Below are positions 25,982 to 34,540 of a stretch of 64,000 nt of DNA, one piece after another. This stretch comes from Halomonas sp. SSL-5 (GTDB lineage: Bacteria; Pseudomonadota; Gammaproteobacteria; Pseudomonadales; Halomonadaceae). The notes under the pieces were generated by a model, which was not told where the DNA came from, did no database searches, and was given only the letters and a program-made list of their open reading frames with translations. The stretch spans positions 1-64,000 of the forward strand of contig NZ_JAUYWF010000014.1 in NCBI RefSeq assembly GCF_030708455.1. Reading direction: 5' to 3'. Every line of letters starts with the position of its first letter. Within the stretch, counting starts at the first letter, position 1. A program made the position numbers and the translations under genes.

Positions 25982-27015
25982 CCATGCACCTCGATGCGTG
26001 CCGGGCCGCTGGCCTCGACGATCTCACCGAAGGGCTCGAGGGTCAGGCCGTGCTGGCGGCCGATGCGCTCGACGTCATCCTCCCAGGCCGGGTCCACGGC
26101 CAGCAGCAGGCCGCCGGAGGTCTGGGGGTCGCACAGCCACTGCCAGTGGGCCTCGTCCATCTCGGGCAGGCTCGCGCCCAGGGCCTCGCGGTTGCGCAGG
26201 GTCCCCCCCGGCACCGCGCCCCGGCGGCGATAGGCCTCGGCTTCGGCCAGCCGCGGCAGGCGACGGAAGTCGATGCGCGCTGCCACCTCGCTGGCCGCGC
26301 ACACCTCGGCCAGGTGACCGCCGAGCCCGAAGCCGGTGACATCGGTCATGGCATGCACGCCCGCGATCTTCGCCAGGTCCACGCCGATGCGGTTGGAGCG
26401 CAGCATGGTCTCCCGGGCCAGGCCCTGGTGGCCAGCCTCGAGCAGCCCCTTCTTCTCGGCGGTAGTCAGCATGCCCACCCCCAGCGGCTTGGTCAGGAAC
26501 AGCAGGTCCCCCGGTTTCGCCCCCTTGTTGAGCTTGAGGTGCGCAAGGTCCACCAGGCCGTTCACCGCCAGGCCGAAGATCGGTTCCGGGGCGTCGATGG
26601 AGTGGCCGCCGGCCAGGGCCAGGCCCAGCTCGCGACACACCGCCTGGGCGCCGGCCATCACGTCGCCGGCCACCTCGGCGGGCAGCTTGTCCAGCGGCCA
26701 GCCGAGGATGCCCAGCGCCAGCACCGGGGTACCGCCCATGGCGTAGATATCGCTGATGGCGTTGGTGGCAGCGATGCGCCCGAAGTCGAAGGGGTCATCG
26801 ACGATGGGCATGAAGAAGTCGGTGGTGGCGATCATGCCGCGGCCGTCACCCAGGTCGTAGACGGCGGCGTCCTCGCGGCCCTGGTTGCCGACGATCAGTC
26901 GCGAATGGCTCGCCCCGGGGCCGGCCTTGGCCAGGATGGCGTCGAGCACGTCGGGGGCGATCTTGCAGCCGCAGCCGGCACCATGGCTGTACTGGGTCAG
27001 GCGGATGGCGCTCAT
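25978..27015 (-). CDS. selD: Selenide, water dikinase (selenophosphate synthetase)
   Basis: 345 residues. The N-terminus IRLTQYSHGAGCGCKIAP holds the catalytic Cys (Cys rather than selenocysteine) and Lys; TTDFFMPIVDDPFDFGRIAA and GGHSIDAPEPIFGLAV bind ATP and metal. It makes selenophosphate from selenide and ATP. I choose ATG 27015, with GAGGAG six bases upstream, over GTG 27018. In this window its only partner is mnmH; selA, selB and selC are not seen, so tRNA selenation may be its main role here. Confidence 0.97.
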   Translation of the reverse strand: MSAIRLTQYSHGAGCGCKIAPDVLDAILAKAGPGASHSRLIVGNQGREDAAVYDLGDGRGMIATTDFFMPIVDDPFDFGRIAATNAISDIYAMGGTPVLALGILGWPLDKLPAEVAGDVMAGAQAVCRELGLALAGGHSIDAPEPIFGLAVNGLVDLAHLKLNKGAKPGDLLFLTKPLGVGMLTTAEKKGLLEAGHQGLARETMLRSNRIGVDLAKIAGVHAMTDVTGFGLGGHLAEVCAASEVAARIDFRRLPRLAEAEAYRRRGAVPGGTLRNREALGASLPEMDEAHWQWLCDPQTSGGLLLAVDPAWEDDVERIGRQHGLTLEPFGEIVEASGPARIEVHG

Positions 27016-27064
27016 CACAATCTCCTCGCAATCGGTTACGGGTATTCTACATCAAGGCCCCGGC

Positions 27065-28444
27065 TCACAGGGCCTCGAGGGCGTCGGCGAGCTTGTCCAC
27101 GGCCACCACCTCCATGCCCTCGGGGGCACGTTTGGGGGCATTGGCCCGCGGCACGATGGCGCGGGTGAAGCCGTGCTTGGCCGCCTCGACGATGCGCTCC
27201 TGGCCGCTGGGCACCGGGCGGATCTCGCCGGACAGTCCCACCTCGCCGAATACCACCAGCTCGCGGGGCAGCGGACGGCTCTGCAGGCTGGAGACCACCG
27301 CCAGCAGCACCGCCAGGTCGGCACTAGTCTCCAGCACCTTGACGCCCCCCACCACGTTGAGAAAGACGTCCTGATCACCGGTGAAGAGCCCACCGTGGCG
27401 GTGCAGCACGGCCAGCAACATGGCCAGGCGGTTGGCGTCCAGGCCCACCGCCACCCGCCGCGGGTTGCCCAGCGGCGAGTCGTCGAGCAGCGCCTGCACC
27501 TCCACCAGGATCGGCCGGGTGCCCTCCCACACCACCATCACCAGGCTGCCCGGCGACTGCTCCTCGGTGCGCGAGAGGAAGATGGCGCTGGGGTTCTTCA
27601 CCTCCTTGAGGCCATGCTCGAGCATGGCGAAGACGCCCAGCTCGTTGACCGCCCCGAAGCGGTTCTTCTGGCCGCGCAGGGTGCGAAAGCGCGAATCGGC
27701 ACCCCCCTCCAGCAGCAGCGAGGCGTCGATCATGTGCTCGAGCACCTTGGGCCCGGCCAGGCTGCCGTCCTTGGTGACGTGGCCGACCAGCAACAGCACG
27801 GTGTTGCTCTGCTTGGCGAAGCGGGTCAGCGCCGCGGCGGACTCGCGCACCTGGGCCACGCCGCCGGGGGCCGAGGCGATATCCTCCAGGTGCATGGTCT
27901 GGATGGAGTCGATGACCAGTATCTCCGGACGCTCGCGCTCGGCCACGGCGAGGATCGTCTCCACGCTGGTCTCGGCCAGCATCTTCAGCCCCTGGGTGGG
28001 CAGCTGCAGGCGGTGGGCGCGCATCGCCACCTGGGAGAGCGACTCCTCCCCGGTGACGTAGAGCACGCCGCGGGCCTGGGCCAGCTTGCAGGCGGTCTGC
28101 AGCAGCAGGGTCGACTTGCCCGCCCCGGGGTGACCACCCAGCAGCACCGCCGAGCCGGGCACCAGGCCACCGCCCAGCACCCGGTCGAACTCGGCGAAGG
28201 TAGAGGAGAGCCTTGGCACCTCGCTGAGGTCGACGTTAGCCAGGTCGACCACCTCGCGGGTCAGGGCGCCGGCATAGCCGCCGCGCGCCGTCCCCGACGC
28301 CCCGGCCCCGGCGCCCGGCCGGGCCGGGGCGAGGCGCACCTCGCCGAGGGTGTTCCATTCTCGGCAGCTGCTGCACTGCCCCTGCCACTTGCGGTATTCG
28401 GCGCCGCATTCGGTGCAGACGAAGGCGCTCTTTGCCTTGGCCAT
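27065..28444 (-). CDS. radA: DNA repair protein RadA
   Basis: 459 residues: a C4 zinc finger (CTECGAEYRKWQGQCSSC, residues 10-27), a RecA-like ATPase with Walker A GGHPGAGKST and the RadA-specific KNRFG motif, and a Lon-protease-like C-terminal domain. RadA is a hexameric helicase that drives branch migration in recombination. ATG 28444 (MAKAKSAFVC) is the conserved start; a long upstream extension is an artefact. About 49 bases separate it from selD downstream. Confidence 0.97.
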   Translation of the reverse strand: MAKAKSAFVCTECGAEYRKWQGQCSSCREWNTLGEVRLAPARPGAGAGASGTARGGYAGALTREVVDLANVDLSEVPRLSSTFAEFDRVLGGGLVPGSAVLLGGHPGAGKSTLLLQTACKLAQARGVLYVTGEESLSQVAMRAHRLQLPTQGLKMLAETSVETILAVAERERPEILVIDSIQTMHLEDIASAPGGVAQVRESAAALTRFAKQSNTVLLLVGHVTKDGSLAGPKVLEHMIDASLLLEGGADSRFRTLRGQKNRFGAVNELGVFAMLEHGLKEVKNPSAIFLSRTEEQSPGSLVMVVWEGTRPILVEVQALLDDSPLGNPRRVAVGLDANRLAMLLAVLHRHGGLFTGDQDVFLNVVGGVKVLETSADLAVLLAVVSSLQSRPLPRELVVFGEVGLSGEIRPVPSGQERIVEAAKHGFTRAIVPRANAPKRAPEGMEVVAVDKLADALEAL

Positions 28445-28520
28445 GGCGTGTCTCGTCGGTGGATGGGTCGTGAAGGTCGCGCGTCGGGTCGTGAAAGGCG
28501 CGGCCCCAGCCACAACGGCA

Positions 28521-28544
28521 GGGGGCGGCCCGAAGGCCGCCCCC
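28521..28544. terminator. Strong hairpin between nlpE-like gene and radA
   Basis: GGGGGCGGCC and GGCCGCCCCC form perfect 10-bp arms around CGAA. No T-run follows on either strand, so termination efficiency is uncertain. It most likely ends the lipoprotein gene transcript. Confidence 0.6.
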
Positions 28545-28575
28545 ACCGGGATCACCCGGATTCATCCGCGTGGGA

Positions 28576-29025
28576 TCACTGGCGCTTGAGCTGCAGCATC
28601 TCGCTGTTCTGGAAGCGACGACGCTCGGGGTCGATCAGCTCCAGGGTCTGGGGATCGAGGCGCAGGAAGTAATAGATCTGCCCCTCGCCGTCAGGCGTGA
28701 GCTCGTAGACGGTGGCGTCGGGCTCGTTGGCGGTGCCCTGGAGCACCTCCCAGTTACCGGCATAGGTCTCGTCCGGGGGGCTCTGCGGATGGCCGCGATA
28801 GGCGGCACTGAGCTCGAAGGTGCGGTCCGCGGCGGCGGCCTGTGCATCGCCACGCATCAGCACATCGAGGTCGATGCCATCGCAGTTGCGGCACGGCAGA
28901 GTGCCCTGGTAGCGCTCCTCGTCGGGCGCCACGGCAGCACCCTCGGGGCCACCGGTGGGACCGGCGGCACAGCCGGCCAGTAGCGCGAGCAGGGCCGATC
29001 CGGCGAGCAAGGTCCTGATTTGCAT
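28576..29025 (-). CDS. NlpE-like copper/envelope-stress lipoprotein
   Basis: 149 residues. A lipoprotein signal peptide ends in the lipobox LLAG-Cys19. GTLPCRNCDGIDLDVLM with Cys45-x-x-Cys48 matches the N-terminal beta-barrel of NlpE, the outer-membrane lipoprotein that senses adhesion or copper for the Cpx system; the later Cys pair and OB domain of enteric NlpE are absent, which is common in short homologues. No cpx genes are in the window. Confidence 0.8.
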   Translation of the reverse strand: MQIRTLLAGSALLALLAGCAAGPTGGPEGAAVAPDEERYQGTLPCRNCDGIDLDVLMRGDAQAAAADRTFELSAAYRGHPQSPPDETYAGNWEVLQGTANEPDATVYELTPDGEGQIYYFLRLDPQTLELIDPERRRFQNSEMLQLKRQ

Positions 29026-29122
29026 ATGTGTCCTCCTGGGCTATGGGCGTTGCACCGTGTTCCACGGCGGCCTGAGTCACAGCATAACCGCTGATACGGC
29101 CGGCGCACAGTTTCACGGCCCT

Positions 29123-30022
29123 TCATCCGCCGATACCGGCATGCACGTGGGCGAAGACCAGCGCCAGCACCACCGGCATCACCAGCAGCGAGCCGAGGTT
29201 GCCGATCAGCACCAGCGAGGCGACCTTGTGAGGCTCCTGGCGATACTGCTCGGCCACCAGATAGTTGAGGACCGCCGGCGGCAAGGCGGCGAACACCCAC
29301 AGCGCCGCGGCCTGCAGGCCGGAGAGACCCAGCAGCCAGACCAGCGGCGCGGCCAGCACCAGCCCGGAGAGCGGGCAGAGCACGGCGCCCAGCAGGCCGG
29401 TCTTCCAATCCGAGAAGTCGATATCCAGCATGCGCACGCCCAGGGCGAAGAGCAGCAGCGGGATACACACCCCGCCCAGCATATGCAGCGCCTCCAGCAG
29501 CCAGCCGGGCAGCGGCACGCCCAGCAGGTTGACCGCCAGGCCGGCGAAGGTGGCCAGCACGATGGGCAGGCGCAGGATGCGCAGCAGCGAGGAACCGGGA
29601 CTCAGCATCCACAGCCCCACCGTGAAGTGCAGCAGCATCTCGACGATGAACAGCACCACCGCGGCGGGCAGCGCCGCCTCCCCGAAGGCCAGCAGCAGCA
29701 GCGGGATGCCCATGTTGCCGGAGTTGTTGAACATCATCGGCGGCAGGAAGGTCTTCACCTCCAGTCCCAGCCACTTCACCAGCGGCCACAGCACGAGCCC
29801 GGAGCCCAGCACCACCAGCGTGCCGCCCAGCGCCAGCCCCGCATACTCCTCCAGCGGCGCCTGGCCGTCGGCCAGCACGGCGAACACCAGCATGGGCACG
29901 AAGAGCTCCATGTTGAGGGTGTTGAGAGTGGCAATATCGGGGTTGCGCAGGCGGCCGTAGAGGGTGCCGCATCCGGCGATCAAGAATACCGGCAACAGGG
30001 TGGCAAGGATCTGGGCGGTCAT
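29123..30022 (-). CDS. AEC (auxin efflux carrier) family transporter
   Basis: 299 residues and about ten membrane segments in two five-helix halves, starting MTAQILATLLPVFLIAGCGTLYG. The conserved MMFNNSGNMGIPLLLLAFGE segment near residues 96-115 is the family signature; similar proteins export or import small carboxylates in bacteria. Substrate unknown. It is divergent from hisC, separated by 120 bases. The start could lie 11 codons upstream at a GTG. Confidence 0.88.
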   Translation of the reverse strand: MTAQILATLLPVFLIAGCGTLYGRLRNPDIATLNTLNMELFVPMLVFAVLADGQAPLEEYAGLALGGTLVVLGSGLVLWPLVKWLGLEVKTFLPPMMFNNSGNMGIPLLLLAFGEAALPAAVVLFIVEMLLHFTVGLWMLSPGSSLLRILRLPIVLATFAGLAVNLLGVPLPGWLLEALHMLGGVCIPLLLFALGVRMLDIDFSDWKTGLLGAVLCPLSGLVLAAPLVWLLGLSGLQAAALWVFAALPPAVLNYLVAEQYRQEPHKVASLVLIGNLGSLLVMPVVLALVFAHVHAGIGG

Positions 30023-30142
30023 CGCGACGTCATTGTGATCAGGGGACAGGGGCACCAGCCTAGCACGGCTTGCGCGGCTCGGCCGTGCGGGTCACCATGC
30101 CTGCATTCCCTCCACGACCCGAGCGAGAGCCGAGCGAGAGCC

Positions 30143-31207
30143 ATGAGCAAGTTCTGGAGCCCCGAGGTCCGCGAGCTGACGCCCTATGTCCCCGGCGAGC
30201 AGCCCCGCGAGCGCCTGATCAAGCTGAACACCAACGAGAATCCCTACCCGCCGGCCCCGGGGGTCGGCGCCGTGCTGCGCGACTTCCCCAGCGACCACCT
30301 GCGTCGCTATCCGGACCCCGAGTCCCGGGCCCTGCGCGAGGCGCTGGCCGCGGAGCTCGGCGTCGAGGTCGGGCAGGTGTTCGTGGGCAATGGCTCCGAC
30401 GAGGTACTGGCACTGGCCTTCCAGGCCTTCTTCCGCCAGGCAGCGGCGCTGCAGATGCCGGCGATCACCTACAGCTTCTACCCGGTCTACTGCCGGCTCT
30501 ACGACATCGAGCGCCAGGCCCTGCCGCTGGCCGCCGACTGGTCGGTGGATCTCGCGGCATTCGCCCCCTCAGCGGGCGGGGTGGTCTTCGCCAACCCCAA
30601 CGCCCCCACCGGCCACGGCCACGATCGCGCGGCGATCGCCAACCTGCTTGAGAGGATTACCGAGTCGGTGGTGCTGATCGACGAGGCCTACGTGGACTTC
30701 GGCGGCGAGAGCGCGGTGCCGCTGGTGGAGCGCTTCCCCAACCTGCTGGTCACCGGCACCTTCTCCAAGTCACGCAGCCTGGCCGGCCTGCGACTGGGCT
30801 ATGCGGTGGGCTCCAGGGAACTGATCGAGGGGCTGGAGCGGGTCAAGGACTCCTTCAACTCCTACCCGGTAGACAGCCTGGCCAGCGCCGTGGCCAGCGC
30901 CTCCCTGGCCGACGCGGAGCACTTCGCGGCGTGCCGTGAACGGGTGATCACCACCCGCGAGCAAACCCGCAGCGCGCTCGAGCGACTGGGCTTCGAGGTA
31001 CTGCCCTCCCAGGCCAACTTCCTGCTGGTCCGCCACCCCGACCAGGATGCCGCCCAGCTCTTCGTGGGGCTGCGCGAGCGGGGCGTGCTGGTGCGCCACT
31101 TCAACACCGAGGCGCTGCGCGACCACCTGCGCATCAGCATCGGCACCGATGACGAGATGGAGAGCCTCATCGAGACCCTGACGCTGCTCTGCCAGGCGCC
31201 GGCCTGA
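30143..31207 (+). CDS. hisC: Histidinol-phosphate aminotransferase
   Basis: 354 residues of fold-type I PLP enzyme. The N-terminus LIKLNTNENPYPPAPGV, VGNGSDEVLALAFQAF, FANPNAPTG, VLIDEAYVDFGG and TFSKSRSLAGLRLGYAVG, with the Schiff-base Lys, are all HisC-type. It aminates imidazoleacetol phosphate. A much longer reading frame (from 28955) covers it, but ATG 30143 gives the family length. It is unlinked to hisBHAF and followed by a strong terminator. Confidence 0.96.
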   Translation: MSKFWSPEVRELTPYVPGEQPRERLIKLNTNENPYPPAPGVGAVLRDFPSDHLRRYPDPESRALREALAAELGVEVGQVFVGNGSDEVLALAFQAFFRQAAALQMPAITYSFYPVYCRLYDIERQALPLAADWSVDLAAFAPSAGGVVFANPNAPTGHGHDRAAIANLLERITESVVLIDEAYVDFGGESAVPLVERFPNLLVTGTFSKSRSLAGLRLGYAVGSRELIEGLERVKDSFNSYPVDSLASAVASASLADAEHFAACRERVITTREQTRSALERLGFEVLPSQANFLLVRHPDQDAAQLFVGLRERGVLVRHFNTEALRDHLRISIGTDDEMESLIETLTLLCQAPA

Positions 31208-31231
31208 GCCCCAGCCTCCCTCCAAACACAC

Positions 31232-31267
31232 GAAAGCCCCGCGGCACTTGCGCGCCGCGGGGCTTTC
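31232..31267. terminator. Bidirectional terminator between hisC and suhB
   Basis: GAAAGCCCCGCGGC and GCCGCGGGGCTTTC form perfect 14-bp arms around an eight-base loop. With short A and T runs at its base, it can serve the convergent hisC and suhB genes. Confidence 0.9.
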
Positions 31268-31297
31268 ACTCGGGCTCGGGTCAGGCTCGCCGCGGAC

Positions 31298-32092
31298 TCA
31301 GAAGTGCGGCTTGAGCTGCTGCACCAGCGCCTTGTAGAGGCGCGGGCCGGCGGCCATCAGCGGGCCATCCTCGTCCACCCTGGGCTGGCCGTCCGGGGTC
31401 CCCATCAGCGCGCCGGACTCCTTGAGCAGCAGGCCGCCGACGTGGAGGTCCTGCTCCTCCAGGCCCAGCACGAAGGCGGCATCGGCACGCCCGGAGGCCA
31501 GCTCGGCGAGATCGAGCAGGCCGCTGCCGCTGGCGCGCTGCACCTCGATGAGCGGACCGAGCTGCTGCACCAGGGTCAGGTAGGCGGGCAGGTAGCGATT
31601 GCGCAGCGAGCTGTCGGGCAGCCCCATGGCGATGCGCGTACCGGCCACGGCATGCTTGCCGGGCACACGGATGCGCTTGCCGTTGTGCTGGGCACCACGG
31701 CCGCGGCTGGCCAGGTACTCGTCGTCGCTGAAGGGGCAGATCACCACCGCATGCTCCGCACGGCCCTTGACCAGGCATACCAGTGACAGCGCGAAGCCGG
31801 GGGCAGCCACCTCGAGGTTCGAGTAGCCGTGGAAGGGTTCGATGCGCCACAGCACATCGCGTCCCTCGCCTTCACCCTCGCGATGGGGGGTGAAACGGCC
31901 GACGACGCCGTGCTGGGGGTAGCCGCGGGAGAGCTGACGCACGATCAGTGTCTCGGCGTTGCGCGCGGCGTCTTCCAGCAGGCGGTCGAGGTTGTGCTCT
32001 TGGTGGGAGTTCTCGATGCGCTCGCGAATGCGCAGGAACTGCTCGCCGGCGCTGCGGGCGGCGCGCAGCGCGTATTGGACCATCGGATGCAT
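31298..32092 (-). CDS. suhB: SuhB-like protein with degenerate inositol monophosphatase active site
   Basis: 264 residues, starting MHPMVQYALRAARSAGEQFL like SuhB, and in the suhB-trmJ position. The phosphatase motifs are altered. The canonical metal motif D-P-L-D-G-T is E85-P-F-H88-G-Y here; the EE pair expected after PQH is replaced by GRFTP; WDFAAG is replaced by QDLHVGG, retaining one Asp. Metal-dependent catalysis should be lost or changed. In E. coli SuhB acts with Nus factors in rRNA antitermination independently of phosphatase activity, so a purely structural role is plausible. Confidence 0.88.
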   Translation of the reverse strand: MHPMVQYALRAARSAGEQFLRIRERIENSHQEHNLDRLLEDAARNAETLIVRQLSRGYPQHGVVGRFTPHREGEGEGRDVLWRIEPFHGYSNLEVAAPGFALSLVCLVKGRAEHAVVICPFSDDEYLASRGRGAQHNGKRIRVPGKHAVAGTRIAMGLPDSSLRNRYLPAYLTLVQQLGPLIEVQRASGSGLLDLAELASGRADAAFVLGLEEQDLHVGGLLLKESGALMGTPDGQPRVDEDGPLMAAGPRLYKALVQQLKPHF

Positions 32093-32248
32093 GATCGGGC
32101 CTTGGGGAGTCGGTGGTGTTAAAGAACGGGGCGTTCACTCGAAACGCTGGCGCGAATCCTAGCAGAAGCGCTCGTGACGCGCCATCCACCGCGACGCTCA
32201 CATGCTAGACTGCGCCCCTCAACTTCCTGCAGCACCGGACCCTGACCC

Positions 32249-32989
32249 ATGCTCGAGCGCATCCGTATCGTCCTGATCGGCACCAGCCACCCCGGCAATA
32301 TCGGCGCCACCGCCCGCGCCATGCACAACATGGCCCTGAGCGACCTGGCCCTGGTGGCGCCGCGCTGCGAGCCGATCACCGCCGATAGCGTGTCCCGGGC
32401 CTCCGGTGCCGACCACCTGGTGCATGGCGCCCGGGTGGTCGACACCCTGGAGGCGGCCGTGGCCGACTGCACCCTGGCGGTGGGCGCCAGCGCCCGCTCG
32501 CGCACCCTGCCCTGGCCGATGCTCACCCCGCGCGAGCTGGGCGACCGCCTGCCCCAGGAGCTGGCCGATCCCGCCGCCCGCGTGGCGCTGGTGTTCGGCC
32601 GCGAGGACAGCGGCCTGACCAATGCCGAGCTGCAGCGCTGCCATGCCCACGTGCACATCCCCACCAACCCGGACTTCAGCTCGCTGAACCTGGCCGCGGC
32701 GGTGCAGGTAATGGCCTACGAGTGCCGCCAGGCCTGGCTGGCGGGAGAGCCGGCCGAGCCCGTGGATCCCGACCAGGCCCTGGCCACCCACGCCGAGCTC
32801 GAGCACTACTTCGCCCACCTGGAGCGCACCCTGGTCGCCATCGGCTTCCACGATCCGGCGACTCCTCGCCAGCTGATGGCCCGGCTGCGTCGCTTCACCC
32901 TGCGCGCCCGCCCGGAACGCATGGAGCTCAATATCCTGCGCGGCATCCTCTCGGATACCGAGAAGCTCGCCCCGCCGCGGGATGAGTGA
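32249..32989 (+). CDS. trmJ: tRNA (cytidine/uridine-2'-O-)-methyltransferase TrmJ
   Basis: 246-residue SPOUT methyltransferase. The motifs IRIVLIGTSHPGNIGATARAM, LVFGREDSGLTNAEL and FSSLNLAAAVQVMAYE build the trefoil-knot SAM site. It methylates the ribose of residue 32 in several tRNAs. It is divergent from suhB and upstream of cysE-isc, the gene order of related gammaproteobacteria. Confidence 0.97.
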   Translation: MLERIRIVLIGTSHPGNIGATARAMHNMALSDLALVAPRCEPITADSVSRASGADHLVHGARVVDTLEAAVADCTLAVGASARSRTLPWPMLTPRELGDRLPQELADPAARVALVFGREDSGLTNAELQRCHAHVHIPTNPDFSSLNLAAAVQVMAYECRQAWLAGEPAEPVDPDQALATHAELEHYFAHLERTLVAIGFHDPATPRQLMARLRRFTLRARPERMELNILRGILSDTEKLAPPRDE

Positions 32990-33108
32990 TGGCCAACGCC
33001 CGGCGGAAAGGGGCAGGCTCGCCTTGAAGCTCCCCACCGCCGCCCCCACACTGAGATGATCATCCGCGGCGGTTGCCGCCCTGCCCATCCAAGCCCAAGG
33101 ACCGCTGC

Positions 33109-33936
33109 ATGTTTCAACGCCTGCGTGAGGACATCAACAGCGTTTTCGACCGCGACCCGGCGGCACGCAACTTCCTCGAAGTGCTGACCAACTACCCGGG
33201 CCTGCACGCCCTGTTGATCCATCGCCTGAGCCATCGCCTGTGGCGCGCCAACCTGCGCTGGCTGGCGCGCAGCCTCTCCACCTTCTCGCGCTGGCTGACC
33301 GGCATCGAGATCCATCCCGGGGCCACCATCGGCCGGCGCTTCTTCATCGACCACGGCATGGGCGTGGTGATCGGCGAGACCGCGGAGGTCGGCGACGACG
33401 TCACCCTCTACCAGGGCGTGACCCTGGGCGGCACCAGCTGGAACAAGGGCAAGCGCCATCCCACCCTGGAGGACGGCGTGATCGTCGGTGCCGGCGCCAA
33501 GATACTGGGGCCCTTCAGCGTGGGTACCGGCGCCAAGATCGGCTCCAACGCCGTGGTGACCAAGGAGGTGCCCGCCGGCGCCACCGTGGTGGGCATCCCC
33601 GGCAAGATCGTCAAGCGCGAGGAGCCCGATGCCGCCGACACCCTGGAAGTCGACCCCGAGCGCCGCGAGGCCATTCGCCGCAAGTTCGGCTTCGACGCCT
33701 ACGGAGTCAGCGAGGACATGCCCGACCCGGTGGCGCGCTCCATCCAGGCGATGCTCGACCACATGCACGCCGTGGACGAACGCCTCGAGCGCATGTGCCA
33801 CACCCTGCGCAAGGTCGACGCCAGCTACCGCGAGGGCGACCTGCCGGAGCTGCGTGACGAGGATTTCGCCGAGGTGCTCGACGACGCCTGCAAGATGCCG
33901 GAGAAGGCACCGGCACCCGACGACCCAAAAGGTTGA
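33109..33936 (+). CDS. cysE: Serine O-acetyltransferase
   Basis: 275 residues. An N-terminal helical domain ([20 protein letters not shown]) leads into a left-handed beta-helix of hexapeptide repeats with [27 protein letters not shown], holding the catalytic His, and [14 protein letters not shown] loop [21 protein letters not shown]. It makes O-acetylserine for cysteine synthesis. Its place just before iscR, as in Azotobacter and Pseudomonas, ties cysteine supply to Fe-S cluster assembly. The C-terminal tail is longer than in EpsC-type enzymes. Confidence 0.95.
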   Translation: MFQRLREDINSVFDRDPAARNFLEVLTNYPGLHALLIHRLSHRLWRANLRWLARSLSTFSRWLTGIEIHPGATIGRRFFIDHGMGVVIGETAEVGDDVTLYQGVTLGGTSWNKGKRHPTLEDGVIVGAGAKILGPFSVGTGAKIGSNAVVTKEVPAGATVVGIPGKIVKREEPDAADTLEVDPERREAIRRKFGFDAYGVSEDMPDPVARSIQAMLDHMHAVDERLERMCHTLRKVDASYREGDLPELRDEDFAEVLDDACKMPEKAPAPDDPKG

Positions 33937-33962
33937 CCGCGGCACTCGGTCTTTCCCATAAT
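33933..33962 (+). promoter_or_regulatory. iscR promoter with probable IscR site
   Basis: TTGACC (33933-33938), 18 bases, CATAAT (33957-33962). The string TTGACC-GCGGC-ACTCGG (33933-33949) resembles the type 1 sites through which IscR represses its own promoter in E. coli, as I recall them. The -35 overlaps the cysE stop codon. Confidence 0.6.
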
Positions 33963-34034
33963 GCCTCCTCGATCCGTGCGCTCCCTCCGGAGCCGACGAT
34001 TACCGAACGCCGCCCCGGCGGCGCCGAGGACGCC

Positions 34035-34508
34035 ATGCGCCTGACCACCAAGGGACGCTACGCCGTCACCGCCATGCTCGACCTGGCGATGAACGCCCGC
34101 AGCGGGCCGATCTGCCTGGCCGACATCTCGCGCCGTCAGGAGATCTCGCTCTCCTACCTCGAGCAGTTGTTCGCCCGCCTGCGCCGTGCCGGCCTGGTGG
34201 AGAGCGTGCGCGGCCCGGGCGGGGGCTACCTGCTGGCCCAGGCCCCGGAGGTCATCTCGGTGGCCAGGGTGATCGACGCCGTGGATGAGTCCGTTGACGC
34301 CACGCGCTGCGGTGGCCTCTCCGACTGCCAGCAGGGCGACACCTGCCTCACCCACCACCTGTGGTGCGAGCTGTCGGAGCATATCCACGGCTTCCTCGAT
34401 GGCGTTACCCTCGGCCAGCTGGCCGATCGCCAGGAGATCCAGCAGATTGCCGGCCGTCAGCGTCGCCGCCTCGATGGCGACGACGGCATCCTCGCCTCGG
34501 CGCCCTGA
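34035..34508 (+). CDS. iscR: Fe-S cluster assembly regulator IscR
   Basis: 157 residues of Rrf2 family: [20 protein letters not shown], the winged helix around residues 25-65 ([20 protein letters not shown]), and the [2Fe-2S] ligands Cys92, Cys98, Cys104 and His107 in [17 protein letters not shown], at the same positions as in E. coli. With cluster bound it represses the isc operon. It leads an unusually short isc cluster, iscR-iscS-iscA. Confidence 0.97.
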   Translation: MRLTTKGRYAVTAMLDLAMNARSGPICLADISRRQEISLSYLEQLFARLRRAGLVESVRGPGGGYLLAQAPEVISVARVIDAVDESVDATRCGGLSDCQQGDTCLTHHLWCELSEHIHGFLDGVTLGQLADRQEIQQIAGRQRRRLDGDDGILASAP

Positions 34509-34540
34509 CCGCCAGGCCGAACCCGAGACTTCCCGAGGCC

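Noticed and set aside
28955..30142. Long N-terminal extension in frame with hisC
   Set aside because: The first ~400 residues are Gln/His/Arg-rich antisense of the AEC transporter and lipoprotein genes; HisC homology begins at ATG 30143.
33073..33108. Extended N-terminus of CysE
   Set aside because: Family alignment starts at MFQRL (33109); the extra 12 residues lack conservation features.
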